Of a stretch of DNA of 64,000 nucleotides, positions 33,401 to 41,164 are shown piece after piece. Source of the DNA: Actinomadura coerulea. GTDB lineage: Bacteria; Actinomycetota; Actinomycetes; Streptosporangiales; Streptosporangiaceae. Made by a program: the position numbers and the translations under genes. Each line of letters begins with the position of its first letter. Within the stretch, counting starts at the first letter, position 1. The stretch is taken from the NCBI RefSeq assembly GCF_014208105.1, contig NZ_JACHMQ010000001.1:7378001-7442000 (forward strand). Direction: 5' to 3'. The notes under the pieces were generated by a model. It did not search any database and was not told where the DNA came from. It saw nothing but the letters and a program-made list of their open reading frames with translations.

Positions 33401-36169
33401 ATGTCCCGCACGACACCCCGCGACGACGCGTCCGGCGGAAGGCCCCGGCGCCGGCGTCCCATCCGGCTGCGGATCACGGCGCTGCTGCTGGTCCCGCTGG
33501 TGTCCCTCATCACCCTGTGGGCGTTCGCCGCGAACATCACGCTCGGCGACGCGTTCGACAAGTATGACTTCTCCACGACGTACGAGAAGGTGGGCCTTCC
33601 CGGCATCTACCTGGTGAACCAGCTCCAGGCGGAGCGTTCGCTCAGCGTCGTCGCGCTCAGCACGCGCGACCAGGCCGACCGGCAGAAGCTGGGCGGGCAG
33701 CGCGCCCGGGTGAGCGCCGTGGACAAGGCGTTCCGCTCGACGGCCCTGTCGCCCGAGGCGAGGGACGCGGCCCGGCCGGAGACCAAGCGGCGGCTCGCCG
33801 AGGCGGTGAAGGCGCTGGACCGGCTGCCGCAGCTGCGCGCCAGAGTCGACTCGGGCCGGGTCCAGCCGCTGGAGGTCATCAACTCCTACAGCGTCCTGCT
33901 CGACCAGGTCATCAAGGTCTTCGACGGCCTGGTGACCGTCAACGACGTCGCCATCTTCACCCAGGGCCGGGCTCTGATCGGCATCGGCAACGCCCGCGCC
34001 TACATGCTGCGGGAGGACTCGCTCGTCACCGCGGCGATGGCGCGCAACGGGCGGCTCACGCCCGCCGAGCACACCGCGTTCGTCCAGTGGGCCGCGGAGG
34101 GGCGGCGCGAGTTCGAGGCCGGGCTCGCCGACCTCAACGAGCAGATCCGCGGGCCCCTCGGCAGGCTCGCCGCGTCCGCGGAGTACCAGCGGTACCGGGC
34201 GGCCGAGGACGCGATCGTCGGCGCGCGCGGCGACCGGCTGCCGCCCGAGGCCGCGGACTGGCAGGCCACCACGCAGCTGCTGTCGCAGGCGTGGGCGCAG
34301 AAGGTCACCGAGGCGAGCCTCGCGCTCAACGAGATGGCCAAGCCGATCGGTGAGCGGATCATCATGCGGCTCGTCCTGGCGGGCGGGTTCGGGCTCCTCG
34401 CGGTGATCGCCTCGATCGTGCTGTCGCTGCTGGCCGCGCGCAGCCTGTCGCGGGAGTTGCGGGGGCTGCAGCGCGCCGCGCTGAAGCTCGCCGAGGACCG
34501 GCTGCCCGGCGTCGTCGCCCGGCTGCGGCGCGGCGAGGAGGTGGACGTGGACGCCGAGGCGCCGCCGCTCGTCATCGGCAGGTCCCGGGAGGTCGCGCGG
34601 GTCGGCGACGCCTTCACCAAGGTGCAGCACACCGCGATCGAGACCGCCGTGCGGGAGTCCTACCTGCGGCAGGGCATCAGCCGCGTGTTCCTCAACGTCG
34701 CGTGGCGCAGCCAGTCGCTGCTGCACCGCCAGCTGCGGATGCTGGACGAGATGGAGCGCGACGCCTCCGACCCCAAGGTGCTGGAGGACCTGTTCCGCCT
34801 CGACCACCTCACCACCCGCATGCGCCGCCACGCCGAGGGCCTGGTCATCCTGTCCGGGACGTCCCCCGGGCGGGGCTGGAGCCGGCCGGTGCACGTCGAG
34901 GACGTGCTGCGCGCCGCGGTCGCCGAGGTCGAGGACTACACCCGGGTCGAGATCGTCGTGGTGTCCGGGCAGGCCGCGGTGATCGGCGAGGCCGTCGCCG
35001 ACATCATCCACCTGCTCGCCGAGCTGATCGAGAACGCCACGGTGTTCTCGCCCGCGCCCACCGAGGTGCTCGTCCGCGGCGAGATGGGCGCCAACGGGTT
35101 CGCCGTCGACATCATCGACCGCGGCATCGGGCTCGACCAGTCCGAGCTGGACGCGCTGAACCTGCGGCTGTCGCGGCCGCCCGAGTTCGACCTGGCCGTC
35201 ACCGACCGGCTCGGCCTGTTCGTCGTCGGCCGGCTCGCCGGCCGGCACGGCATCAGGGTCGCGCTGCAGCCGTCCCTGTACGGGGGCGTCAGCGCCGTCG
35301 TGCTGATCCCGCGCCGGCTGATCGTGGACGTCGACCAGCCCGAGGACGAGGACGGCGCCGTCCAGGCCGGTCCCGCCCAGCAGCGGGGCGCGGCGGCGGC
35401 GAACGGGTCGATGCGCGCGTGGCCCACGCCTCCGGCGCCGTCGTCCACCGCGACGCTCAACGCGCCGGTGTACGACATCGCCCCCGCCCAGGACGCGGCG
35501 TCGACCGACACGGCGCCCAACCGGGCAGTGCCCGACAGCGCGGTGCCCCCGTGTCCAGTGCCTCCGAATTCAGTGCCCGGCGGCGCGCCGCCGGAGACGC
35601 CGGTGTCCCTCCCCCGATGGACGAGCGAGGAGAAGCCGGACCAGAACGCGGCGGTGGGGTTCGACGACGGTGACCAGACCCCGACGTCGTTCGGCACCCC
35701 ACCGCCGCACGGTCCGCCGCCGACCGGCGCCGCGCGTCCGTTCCAGGCCGCGGGTCCCCGCGCGCCCTCCTACGGCGGAGGTTCCTACGGCGGAGCCGCC
35801 GGCCAGTACGGGGCGCCCGCGTCGTTCGGCGAGACGTCGTTCGGCGAGACGTCGTTCGGCGGGGCGCGGTTCGGGGACGCGCAGACGACCGGCGGCGGGC
35901 GGGCCCCGCTGCCGCGCCGGGTGCGCGGCGGGAGCCTGGCGCCGCAGCTGCGCGACGCCGGCGCCTACGAGGACACCGGCTCCCGCGAGGAGACCGGTCC
36001 GTACGGACAAGAGCCCGCGGCCACCGGCGACGCCGTCGCCGCCTGGGAGGAACGGTCGGCGGAGGCGTCCCGCGACCTGTTCGCGTCGCTGCAGGCGGGC
36101 TGGCTGCGCGGCCGGGACGAGGACGAGGCGCCCGAAGGACCCGCGGACGGCATGGAGGGAAGATCATGA
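33401..36169 (+). CDS. cvnA: Conservon sensor histidine-kinase-like protein CvnA
   Basis: CvnA is the membrane receptor of a conservon, a heterotrimeric-GPCR-like relay of actinomycetes. The 922-residue protein has transmembrane helices at about 25-48 (LRITALLLVPLVSLITLWAFA) and 323-348, with a nitrate/nitrite-sensor-like (NIT) extracytoplasmic domain between. A HAMP-like segment follows, then an ATPase domain with HLLAELIENATVFSP (N-box) and DIIDRGIGLDQSELDALN. The C-terminal 280 residues are Pro/Gly-rich and disordered, with three SFGxT/SFGGA repeats (about 808-826). GTG 33392 is in frame. The stop overlaps cvnB by ATGA. Confidence 0.9.
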   Translation: MSRTTPRDDASGGRPRRRRPIRLRITALLLVPLVSLITLWAFAANITLGDAFDKYDFSTTYEKVGLPGIYLVNQLQAERSLSVVALSTRDQADRQKLGGQRARVSAVDKAFRSTALSPEARDAARPETKRRLAEAVKALDRLPQLRARVDSGRVQPLEVINSYSVLLDQVIKVFDGLVTVNDVAIFTQGRALIGIGNARAYMLREDSLVTAAMARNGRLTPAEHTAFVQWAAEGRREFEAGLADLNEQIRGPLGRLAASAEYQRYRAAEDAIVGARGDRLPPEAADWQATTQLLSQAWAQKVTEASLALNEMAKPIGERIIMRLVLAGGFGLLAVIASIVLSLLAARSLSRELRGLQRAALKLAEDRLPGVVARLRRGEEVDVDAEAPPLVIGRSREVARVGDAFTKVQHTAIETAVRESYLRQGISRVFLNVAWRSQSLLHRQLRMLDEMERDASDPKVLEDLFRLDHLTTRMRRHAEGLVILSGTSPGRGWSRPVHVEDVLRAAVAEVEDYTRVEIVVVSGQAAVIGEAVADIIHLLAELIENATVFSPAPTEVLVRGEMGANGFAVDIIDRGIGLDQSELDALNLRLSRPPEFDLAVTDRLGLFVVGRLAGRHGIRVALQPSLYGGVSAVVLIPRRLIVDVDQPEDEDGAVQAGPAQQRGAAAANGSMRAWPTPPAPSSTATLNAPVYDIAPAQDAASTDTAPNRAVPDSAVPPCPVPPNSVPGGAPPETPVSLPRWTSEEKPDQNAAVGFDDGDQTPTSFGTPPPHGPPPTGAARPFQAAGPRAPSYGGGSYGGAAGQYGAPASFGETSFGETSFGGARFGDAQTTGGGRAPLPRRVRGGSLAPQLRDAGAYEDTGSREETGPYGQEPAATGDAVAAWEERSAEASRDLFASLQAGWLRGRDEDEAPEGPADGMEGRS

Positions 36170-36585
36170 CCTATCAGGGAGCGGCCGCCGAGCTGAACTT
36201 CCTCCTCGACGACCTGGTGGACCGGGTCCCGCAGATCCGGAAGGTGGTCGTGCTGTCCCGGGACGGGCTCGTGATGGGCATGTCGCGGGGCGTCGGGCGC
36301 GAGGACTCCGAGTACCTCGCGGCCCTCGCCGCCGGGTTCCACAGCCTCGCCGTCGGGGCGCGTCCGCAACTGGACTCCGGCGAGATCCGGCAGACGCTCG
36401 TCGAGATGGACAAGGGCCTGTTCTTCGTCGTCCCGGCCGGGGCCAACAGCTGCCTCGCGCTGCTCAGCGAGGTCGGCGCCAACGCGGGCCTCGTCGCCTA
36501 CGAGATGACGATGCTGGTCAAGCGGGTCGGCAGGCAGCTGTCCACCGGACTCAGGCAGGGCGCGCCCGGGCCCGGACACCGGTGA
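36166..36585 (+). CDS. cvnB: Conservon roadblock/LC7 protein CvnB
   Basis: The 139-residue protein has the roadblock/LC7 fold (LNFLLDDLVDRVPQIRKVVVLSRDGLVMGMSRGVGREDSEYLAALAAGFHSLA) common to CvnB, the presumed GTPase-activating partner of CvnD. Its ATG overlaps the cvnA stop (ATGA). Confidence 0.92.
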   Translation: MTYQGAAAELNFLLDDLVDRVPQIRKVVVLSRDGLVMGMSRGVGREDSEYLAALAAGFHSLAVGARPQLDSGEIRQTLVEMDKGLFFVVPAGANSCLALLSEVGANAGLVAYEMTMLVKRVGRQLSTGLRQGAPGPGHR

Positions 36586-36591
36586 CCCGCC

Positions 36592-37035
36592 ATGGACCCC
36601 AGTGAAGGGCCCGGTGCTCCCCGGGGTCCCGGCAGGGAACGGTGGCTCGACGCGGCCGCCGGGCCGATCGTCCGCCCCTACGCGGTGACGCGCGGCCGCA
36701 CCCGGCCGAGCGGCGAGCCGCTCGACATCGTGGCGATCCTCGTCGCGACCGGGCGGCCGCCGCCCGAACCCGGCCGGCTCTCGCGCCAGCAGCGCGGGCT
36801 GCTGGCGCTGTGCCGGCGCCCGCACGCCCTCGCCGACCTCGCCTCGGACCTGAACCTGCCCTTCGGCGTGATCCGGGTGCTGGCCGGCGACCTGCTCGAC
36901 TCCGGCCTCCTGGAAGTCCAGCGATGGTCCCCGGCGCCGTCGCCGTCCGGGCCTTTCGGCCCGGCGACCGCGCTCCAGCCGCACAACGACCCGAACCTGC
37001 TCAGGAGGGTGCTCGATGAACTCCGCGCGCTCTGA
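36592..37035 (+). CDS. cvnC: Conservon DUF742 protein CvnC
   Basis: The 147-residue protein is a DUF742 member: WLDAAAGPIVRPYAVTRGRTRPSGEPLDIVAILVATG, then a winged-helix-like part (ALADLASDLNLPFGVIRVLAGDLLDSGLLEV). It links CvnA/B to CvnD in the relay (family knowledge). It overlaps cvnD by 20 bases. Confidence 0.9.
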   Translation: MDPSEGPGAPRGPGRERWLDAAAGPIVRPYAVTRGRTRPSGEPLDIVAILVATGRPPPEPGRLSRQQRGLLALCRRPHALADLASDLNLPFGVIRVLAGDLLDSGLLEVQRWSPAPSPSGPFGPATALQPHNDPNLLRRVLDELRAL

Positions 37036-37648
37036 CGCCCCGCCCCCCGCCACCGCGGAACCGGACGAGCCCGACGACCGGGCGGACGGTCCGCGCGTCG
37101 CGCTGAAGATCCTCGTCGCCGGAGGGTTCGGCGTCGGGAAGACGACCCTGGTCGGCGCGGTCAGCGAGATCCGCCCGCTGCGCACCGAGGAGGCGCTGAC
37201 CGACGTGAGCGTCGGCGTCGACGACCTCGACGGCGTGGCCGCCAAGACCACCACGACCGTCGCGATGGACTTCGGCCGCATCACGCTGCGCGACGGCGTC
37301 GCCATCTACCTGTTCGGGACGCCCGGCCAGGAGCGGTTCTGGTTCATGTGGAACGAGTTGTCGCGCGGCGCGCTCGGCGCGGTCGTGCTCGCCGACACGC
37401 GGCGGCTCATGGCGAGCTTCGCCTCGATCGACTACTTCGAGCGCAAGGGCACGCCGTTCGTCGTCGCCGTCAACTGCTTCGACGACGCCGACCGCTACGA
37501 GGCGCCCGAGATCCGGACGGCCCTGGACATCGACCCCCACGTCCCCGTGCTGCTGTGCGACGCCCGCCGGGCCGTGTCGGCGAAGCAGGTGCTCGTCTCG
37601 CTGGTCGAGCACGCGCTGCGGCTCGCGGGCGGCACCCGGCAGGCGTAG
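37016..37648 (+). CDS. cvnD: Conservon small GTPase CvnD
   Basis: The 210-residue protein is a Ras-like GTPase: P-loop GGFGVGKTTLVGAV (about residues 36-49), G3 FGTPGQERF and G4-like VNCFDDAD. The T in the switch region (KTTTTVAMDFGRI) and the conserved FWFMWNELSRGALGAVVLADTRR segment are typical of CvnD. It is the output of the conservon; its downstream target is not visible here. The gene ends 16 bases before a convergent gene. Confidence 0.92.
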   Translation: MNSARSDAPPPATAEPDEPDDRADGPRVALKILVAGGFGVGKTTLVGAVSEIRPLRTEEALTDVSVGVDDLDGVAAKTTTTVAMDFGRITLRDGVAIYLFGTPGQERFWFMWNELSRGALGAVVLADTRRLMASFASIDYFERKGTPFVVAVNCFDDADRYEAPEIRTALDIDPHVPVLLCDARRAVSAKQVLVSLVEHALRLAGGTRQA

Positions 37649-37664
37649 CCGCCGCGGCCGCCCG

Positions 37665-38177
37665 TCAGCCCCCGGATCCGCCGTCGCCCTGCTCGTCGTC
37701 GGCCGCGCCCGGCGGGCCCATGACGATCTCGTCCACCGCGACGTCGTGGCCGTCCGCGCACCTGACCTGCGCCGTCACGCGCTCGCCGCAGCGGGCGTGC
37801 GTCAGCATGACCTGGCGCCCCTCCTCGTGGGGGAGGTAGGTCTCGCCCCATTCCATGAGGCTGACGAGGGTGGGCGCGAGGTCCAGGCCCATCTTCGTCA
37901 GGTGGTACTCGTACCGCGTGCGCTGCCCGGGCTCCTGGTAGGGCTCCCTGGTGAGCAGGCCCGCGTCGACGAGGTGGCGCAGCCGGGCGGTGACGGCCGA
38001 CTCGGTCATGCCGAGGTTGCGCACGAAGTCGCCGAAACGGTTCGTCCCGAAGAAGGCCTCGCTGAGCACCAGCACAGCCGACGGCGGGCCGAGCGCGGCG
38101 AGCGTCCTCGCGACCGGGCAGTTCTGCATCGACCAGGCGTCGCGGTCGGCGAAATGCCCTTCCAGTGAGATTGTCAC
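37665..38177 (-). CDS. HxlR-family winged-helix repressor
   Basis: The 170-residue regulator has the HxlR layout: MQNCPVARTLAALGPPSAVLVLSEAFFGTNRFGDFVRNLGMTESAVTARLRHLVDAGLLTREPY at about 17-80, then a beta-wing and a C-terminal acidic tail. The GTG at 38177 is chosen because a minus-strand -10 box TATAGT (38189-38184) sits only six bases upstream, implying a leaderless transcript starting at this GTG. It is divergent from the MFS exporter gene and is its likely repressor through the two CTGACTTTG dyads. Confidence 0.85.
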   Translation of the reverse strand: MTISLEGHFADRDAWSMQNCPVARTLAALGPPSAVLVLSEAFFGTNRFGDFVRNLGMTESAVTARLRHLVDAGLLTREPYQEPGQRTRYEYHLTKMGLDLAPTLVSLMEWGETYLPHEEGRQVMLTHARCGERVTAQVRCADGHDVAVDEIVMGPPGAADDEQGDGGSGG

Positions 38178-38183
38178 CCTTCC

Positions 38184-38260
38184 ACTATAAACCTGCTGAC
38201 TTTGCTTGACCAAAGTCAGGGGGCTCGCTAGCCTCCCTGACTATGGTGGAACAAAGTCAG
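38184..38260. promoter_or_regulatory. Twin HxlR operators and divergent leaderless promoters
   Basis: A perfect 24-bp dyad CTGACTTTG-N6-CAAAGTCAG lies at 38196-38219. A second at 38237-38260 has one mismatch (CTGACTATG). The second contains the ATG of the MFS gene (38243). For the MFS gene a -35 TTGACC (38206-38211) and -10 TAGCCT (38229-38234), 17 bases apart, predict a start within a few bases of that ATG. For the regulator, TATAGT lies at 38189-38184. A repressor on these sites would block both promoters. Confidence 0.8.
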
Positions 38261-39679
38261 GTGCGCGGCGCGGGCCGGGTCCGCAGGGGACCGGTGCTCG
38301 CGGTGCTCTCCGTCGCCTCCTTCATGGCGGGCCTCGACCTGTTCATCGTCAACGTGGCGTTCACCGACATCGGCCGCGACTTCGCCGGGGAGTCGATGGC
38401 CGACCTGTCGTGGGTGCTCAACGGATACGCGATCGTGTTCGCCGCCCTTCTCGTGCCGCTCGGCCGGCTCGCCGACCGCTACGGCCGCAAGGCGGGCCTC
38501 CTCATCGGCCTGACCGTCTTCACCCTCGCCTCCCAGGCGTGCGCCGCCGCCCCGTCGCTGTGGTGGCTCGTCGCCTTCCGCGTCGTGCAGGCCGCGGGCG
38601 CCGCGGCGCTCATCCCCACCAGCCTCGGGCTGCTGCTGTCGGCGTTCCCCGCCGAGCGGCGCGGCGGCGCGGTGCGGATCTGGTCGGCCGCCTCGGCGAT
38701 CGCCGCCGCGGCCGGTCCCGCGGTCGGCGGCGTCCTGGTGGACGCCTCCTGGCGCTGGGTGTTCGAGGTCAACGTCCCCATCGGGATCGCGGCGGTGCTG
38801 CTCGCGGCCCGCCTCGTCCCCGACTCGCGGGAGGGCGTGACCGCCCGCGTCCCCGACCTGCCCGGCACCGCCGTGGCGACCGCGGCGATCGCGCTGCTGG
38901 CGCTCGGCGTGGTGAAGATCAACGACTGGCCGGGCGAGCGGACGGTCCTCGTGGTCGCCGCCGCGCTGCTCGGCCTCGCCTGGTTCTGGCTGCGCTCCCT
39001 GCGCCACCCCGCGCCGGTGATCGAGCCCGCGCTGCTGGCCGTCCGCACCTTCCTCTGGTCCAACGCCGCGGTGCTGCTGTTCACCGTCGCGTTCGCCGCC
39101 AACCTGCTGCTCGGCGTGCTGTGGATGCAGCAGGTCTGGCACTACTCGCCGATCCGCACCGGGCTCGCCGTCGCGCCCGGCCCCCTGATGGTCCCCGTGA
39201 TGGCCCTCATCGCCGGGCGCCTCGCCGCGCGCGTCCCGGTCGGGCTGATCACCGCCGTCGGATGCCTGCTGTGCGCGTTCGGCGTCGTCATGATCGCGAT
39301 GAGCCTGGGCCCGGCCCCGGCCTACGCCGCCGCGATGCTGCCGGGCTGGCTGGTCGGAGGGACCGGCGTCGGGCTCGCCCTGCCCACCATCCTGTCCGCC
39401 GCCGCCGTCGAACTGCCGCCCCACCGCTACGCGACGGGCAGCGCCGTGGTGAACATGAGCCGGCAGATCGGCGCGGTCCTCGGCGTCAGCCTCGCCGTCG
39501 CCGTCCTCGGCACCCCGCACGGGTACCCCGGTGCCCACACCGCCTACGTCCACGCCTGGCTGATGGTCGGCGGGTTCATGGTGATCGCAGCGATCGCCGC
39601 CCTTGGCATGACCCCGCGCCGGCCCCGGCCGTCCCGTCCCGTCCCCGAGCCAGAAACGGAAGTGATCGCCCGCGCCTGA
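38243..39679 (+). CDS. MFS drug exporter, DHA2 (14-helix) type
   Basis: The 478-residue membrane protein fits the DHA2/EmrB-QacA exporters. VLSVASFMAGLDLFIVNVAFTDIGRDF (TM1 and the following motif D1) and LGRLADRYGRKAGLLIGLTVF (motif A) are seen, then AFPAERRGGAVRIWSAASAIAAAAGPAVGGVLVDASWRWVFEVNVPIG (motif C region), followed by TM segments to a total of about 14. Substrate unknown; regulated by the divergent HxlR protein. Its ATG lies within the second operator, and the first codons (MVEQSQ) are dictated by that operator. Confidence 0.9.
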   Translation: MVEQSQVRGAGRVRRGPVLAVLSVASFMAGLDLFIVNVAFTDIGRDFAGESMADLSWVLNGYAIVFAALLVPLGRLADRYGRKAGLLIGLTVFTLASQACAAAPSLWWLVAFRVVQAAGAAALIPTSLGLLLSAFPAERRGGAVRIWSAASAIAAAAGPAVGGVLVDASWRWVFEVNVPIGIAAVLLAARLVPDSREGVTARVPDLPGTAVATAAIALLALGVVKINDWPGERTVLVVAAALLGLAWFWLRSLRHPAPVIEPALLAVRTFLWSNAAVLLFTVAFAANLLLGVLWMQQVWHYSPIRTGLAVAPGPLMVPVMALIAGRLAARVPVGLITAVGCLLCAFGVVMIAMSLGPAPAYAAAMLPGWLVGGTGVGLALPTILSAAAVELPPHRYATGSAVVNMSRQIGAVLGVSLAVAVLGTPHGYPGAHTAYVHAWLMVGGFMVIAAIAALGMTPRRPRPSRPVPEPETEVIARA

Positions 39680-39750
39680 AACCCTCCTTGACACGGGAAA
39701 CGGGCGAAGCCTTGACCCGGACCGCGAGGCCCGGTTCGCCCGTACCCCGC

Positions 39751-39785
39751 ACAGCAGGCACCTCATCCGGAGAGGTGCCTGCTGT
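39751..39785 (+). terminator. Rho-independent terminator after the MFS gene
   Basis: ACAGCAGGCACCTC (39751-39764) and GAGGTGCCTGCTGT (39772-39785) pair perfectly around a seven-base loop, followed by ATTTATT. This 14-bp stem with a T-rich tail is the best intrinsic terminator in the window and closes the MFS transcript 71 bases after its stop. Confidence 0.85.
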
Positions 39786-39943
39786 ATTTATTGTGCGATT
39801 GCTGCATCGCCTCGGTTCGCCTGGCGGCTCACTCGGCGATCAGGTTCTCGCAGGCTCGAACCTGGCTTCGCTCGCAATCGCGACGGTTTGGCTTAGTTGG
39901 TGGTTGCTGTGGTGGCTGGGGTCGTCGTGTCCGACGGTTGGCG

Positions 39944-40168
39944 TCAGTCCTTGGTGTAGTTGAGGATGTCGCCGGGCTGGCAGTCGAGTTCGCGGCACAG
40001 GGCGCTGAGGGTGGTGAAGCGGATCGCCTTCGCGCGGCCGTTCTTCAGGATGGAGAGGTTGACGGGGGTCACGCCCACGCGTTCGGCCAGCTCGACCAGG
40101 GTGATGCCGCGGTCGGCGAGGATCGCGTCCAGGTGGACGGTGATCTGGTGGGGATCCTCGGGCGGCAT
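39944..40168 (-). CDS. Small Cro/CI-type HTH regulator (YozG-like)
   Basis: The 74-residue protein is a single helix-turn-helix domain (LDAILADRGITLVELAERVGVTPVNLSILKNGRAKAIRFTTLSALCRELDCQPGDILNYTKD). The pairing with a DUF2975 membrane protein whose stop overlaps its start (TGATG) is widespread. The HTH probably binds the TATCGTT/AACGATA sites upstream of the pair and represses it. Confidence 0.88.
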   Translation of the reverse strand: MPPEDPHQITVHLDAILADRGITLVELAERVGVTPVNLSILKNGRAKAIRFTTLSALCRELDCQPGDILNYTKD

Positions 40169-40773
40169 CAGACCAGGCCCTCGGTGTCGGCGCGCAGGCG
40201 GGCGCCGTGCCCGAACGCCCCGGCCAGCGCGGCGATCAGGACGGCCAGCAGGACGGTGGAGGCCCGCACCGTGAAGCCGATCTCGACCGCGTCCTCGAGC
40301 GCGGTGCCGCTGACCAGCGCGTTCGTGGTGAGCATGTCGAAGGCGGGGGCGGCGACGCCGAGCAGCAGGACGGCGGTGGAGACCGCGAAGAGCCGCCGGA
40401 CGTTCGCCGGGACGAAGACGTCGCCGGTGCGGAACGTCGCGGCCATCCGCAGCAGGACCGACAGGATCACGATGATCAGCACGGCGCGGAGGACCTCGGG
40501 CGCGGCGAGCAGCACCCGGTCCCCGAGGCCGGGGTCGCCGACCGCCAGTTCGGCGTGGTGGGTGCCGCGCAGGACCGTCCCGCCGGACGCGAGGTGCGGC
40601 ACCTGCGCGGTGGAGCGGAGGTCGACGTCGCGGGTGTCGATCGGCGGGAAGGGGCCGGTCACGCCGAGGATCGGGAAGAGGGCCTGGAAGAGTCCGACCA
40701 GCAGTAGGCCGATCCCGATGACCAGTTCCAGGAAACGGCTGTCGAACTTCGTCCAGCACGCTGCCAGGGTCAT
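40168..40773 (-). CDS. DUF2975 membrane protein
   Basis: The 201-residue protein has four predicted membrane helices (about 14-35, FLELVIGIGLLLVGLFQALFPIL; 84-103; 128-150; 170-190), as in DUF2975. Family function is unknown, and it always travels with a small Cro/CI regulator. AAGGAG lies 8 bases before the ATG at 40773, and the operator region lies just upstream. Confidence 0.85.
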   Translation of the reverse strand: MTLAACWTKFDSRFLELVIGIGLLLVGLFQALFPILGVTGPFPPIDTRDVDLRSTAQVPHLASGGTVLRGTHHAELAVGDPGLGDRVLLAAPEVLRAVLIIVILSVLLRMAATFRTGDVFVPANVRRLFAVSTAVLLLGVAAPAFDMLTTNALVSGTALEDAVEIGFTVRASTVLLAVLIAALAGAFGHGARLRADTEGLV

Positions 40774-40797
40774 GTCTCAACTCTCCTTGGGGAGGCT

Positions 40798-40828
40798 TAT
40801 CGTTTTTCGATAATAACGATAAACGATA
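40798..40828. promoter_or_regulatory. TATCGTT/AACGATA operator array upstream of the DUF2975 pair
   Basis: TATCGTT (40798-40804) is followed by CGATAA (40808-40813) and two head-to-tail copies of AACGATA (40815-40821, 40822-40828), giving an inverted repeat TATCGTT-N10-AACGATA plus a direct repeat. The array lies 25-55 bases upstream of the DUF2975 start in an AT-rich island within a very GC-rich region. It is a natural binding site for the small HTH protein encoded by the same operon. Confidence 0.75.
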
Positions 40829-41164
40829 TGCCGCCGTCAAGGCCCTCCGATCGGCCGGTCGCGAGGGCGCGGTTCAGTTCGCGGGCGAGGCCGGGGGGAC
40901 AGGCCGCGCTCCCTCAGCCGCGTGACGAGCTTGGCGTGCAGTTCGGCGATCCGGGCGGCGAGGTACCTCCTTCGTCCCCCGCCGTCGAGGCGTTCCGCGA
41001 GGCGGTAGCGCTCGGTCGGCCGCAGGCCCGAATCCACTGGACGTCACCCTCGCCGCACTCCGGTGCCGGGCGCGGTCCCCGCCTCGCCAGGAGGTACGCG
41101 CCGCCGTCCCCGGCGGGTTCGACAGGCCCGGCCGGGGACGCCGGCGATCGCGCTCACCCGGGTG
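40829..41164. other. Gene-poor stretch between the DUF2975 pair and the oxidoreductase
   Basis: No convincing gene is seen. A minus-strand open frame of 66 codons (40837-41037, GTG start, DSGLRPTERYRLAERLDGG...) has no ribosome-binding site and no recognisable family. I leave it unannotated. Confidence 0.4.

Noticed and set aside
40837..41037. 66-codon minus-strand frame starting GTG
   Set aside because: No ribosome site, no recognisable family and an unremarkable Arg/Leu-rich composition.
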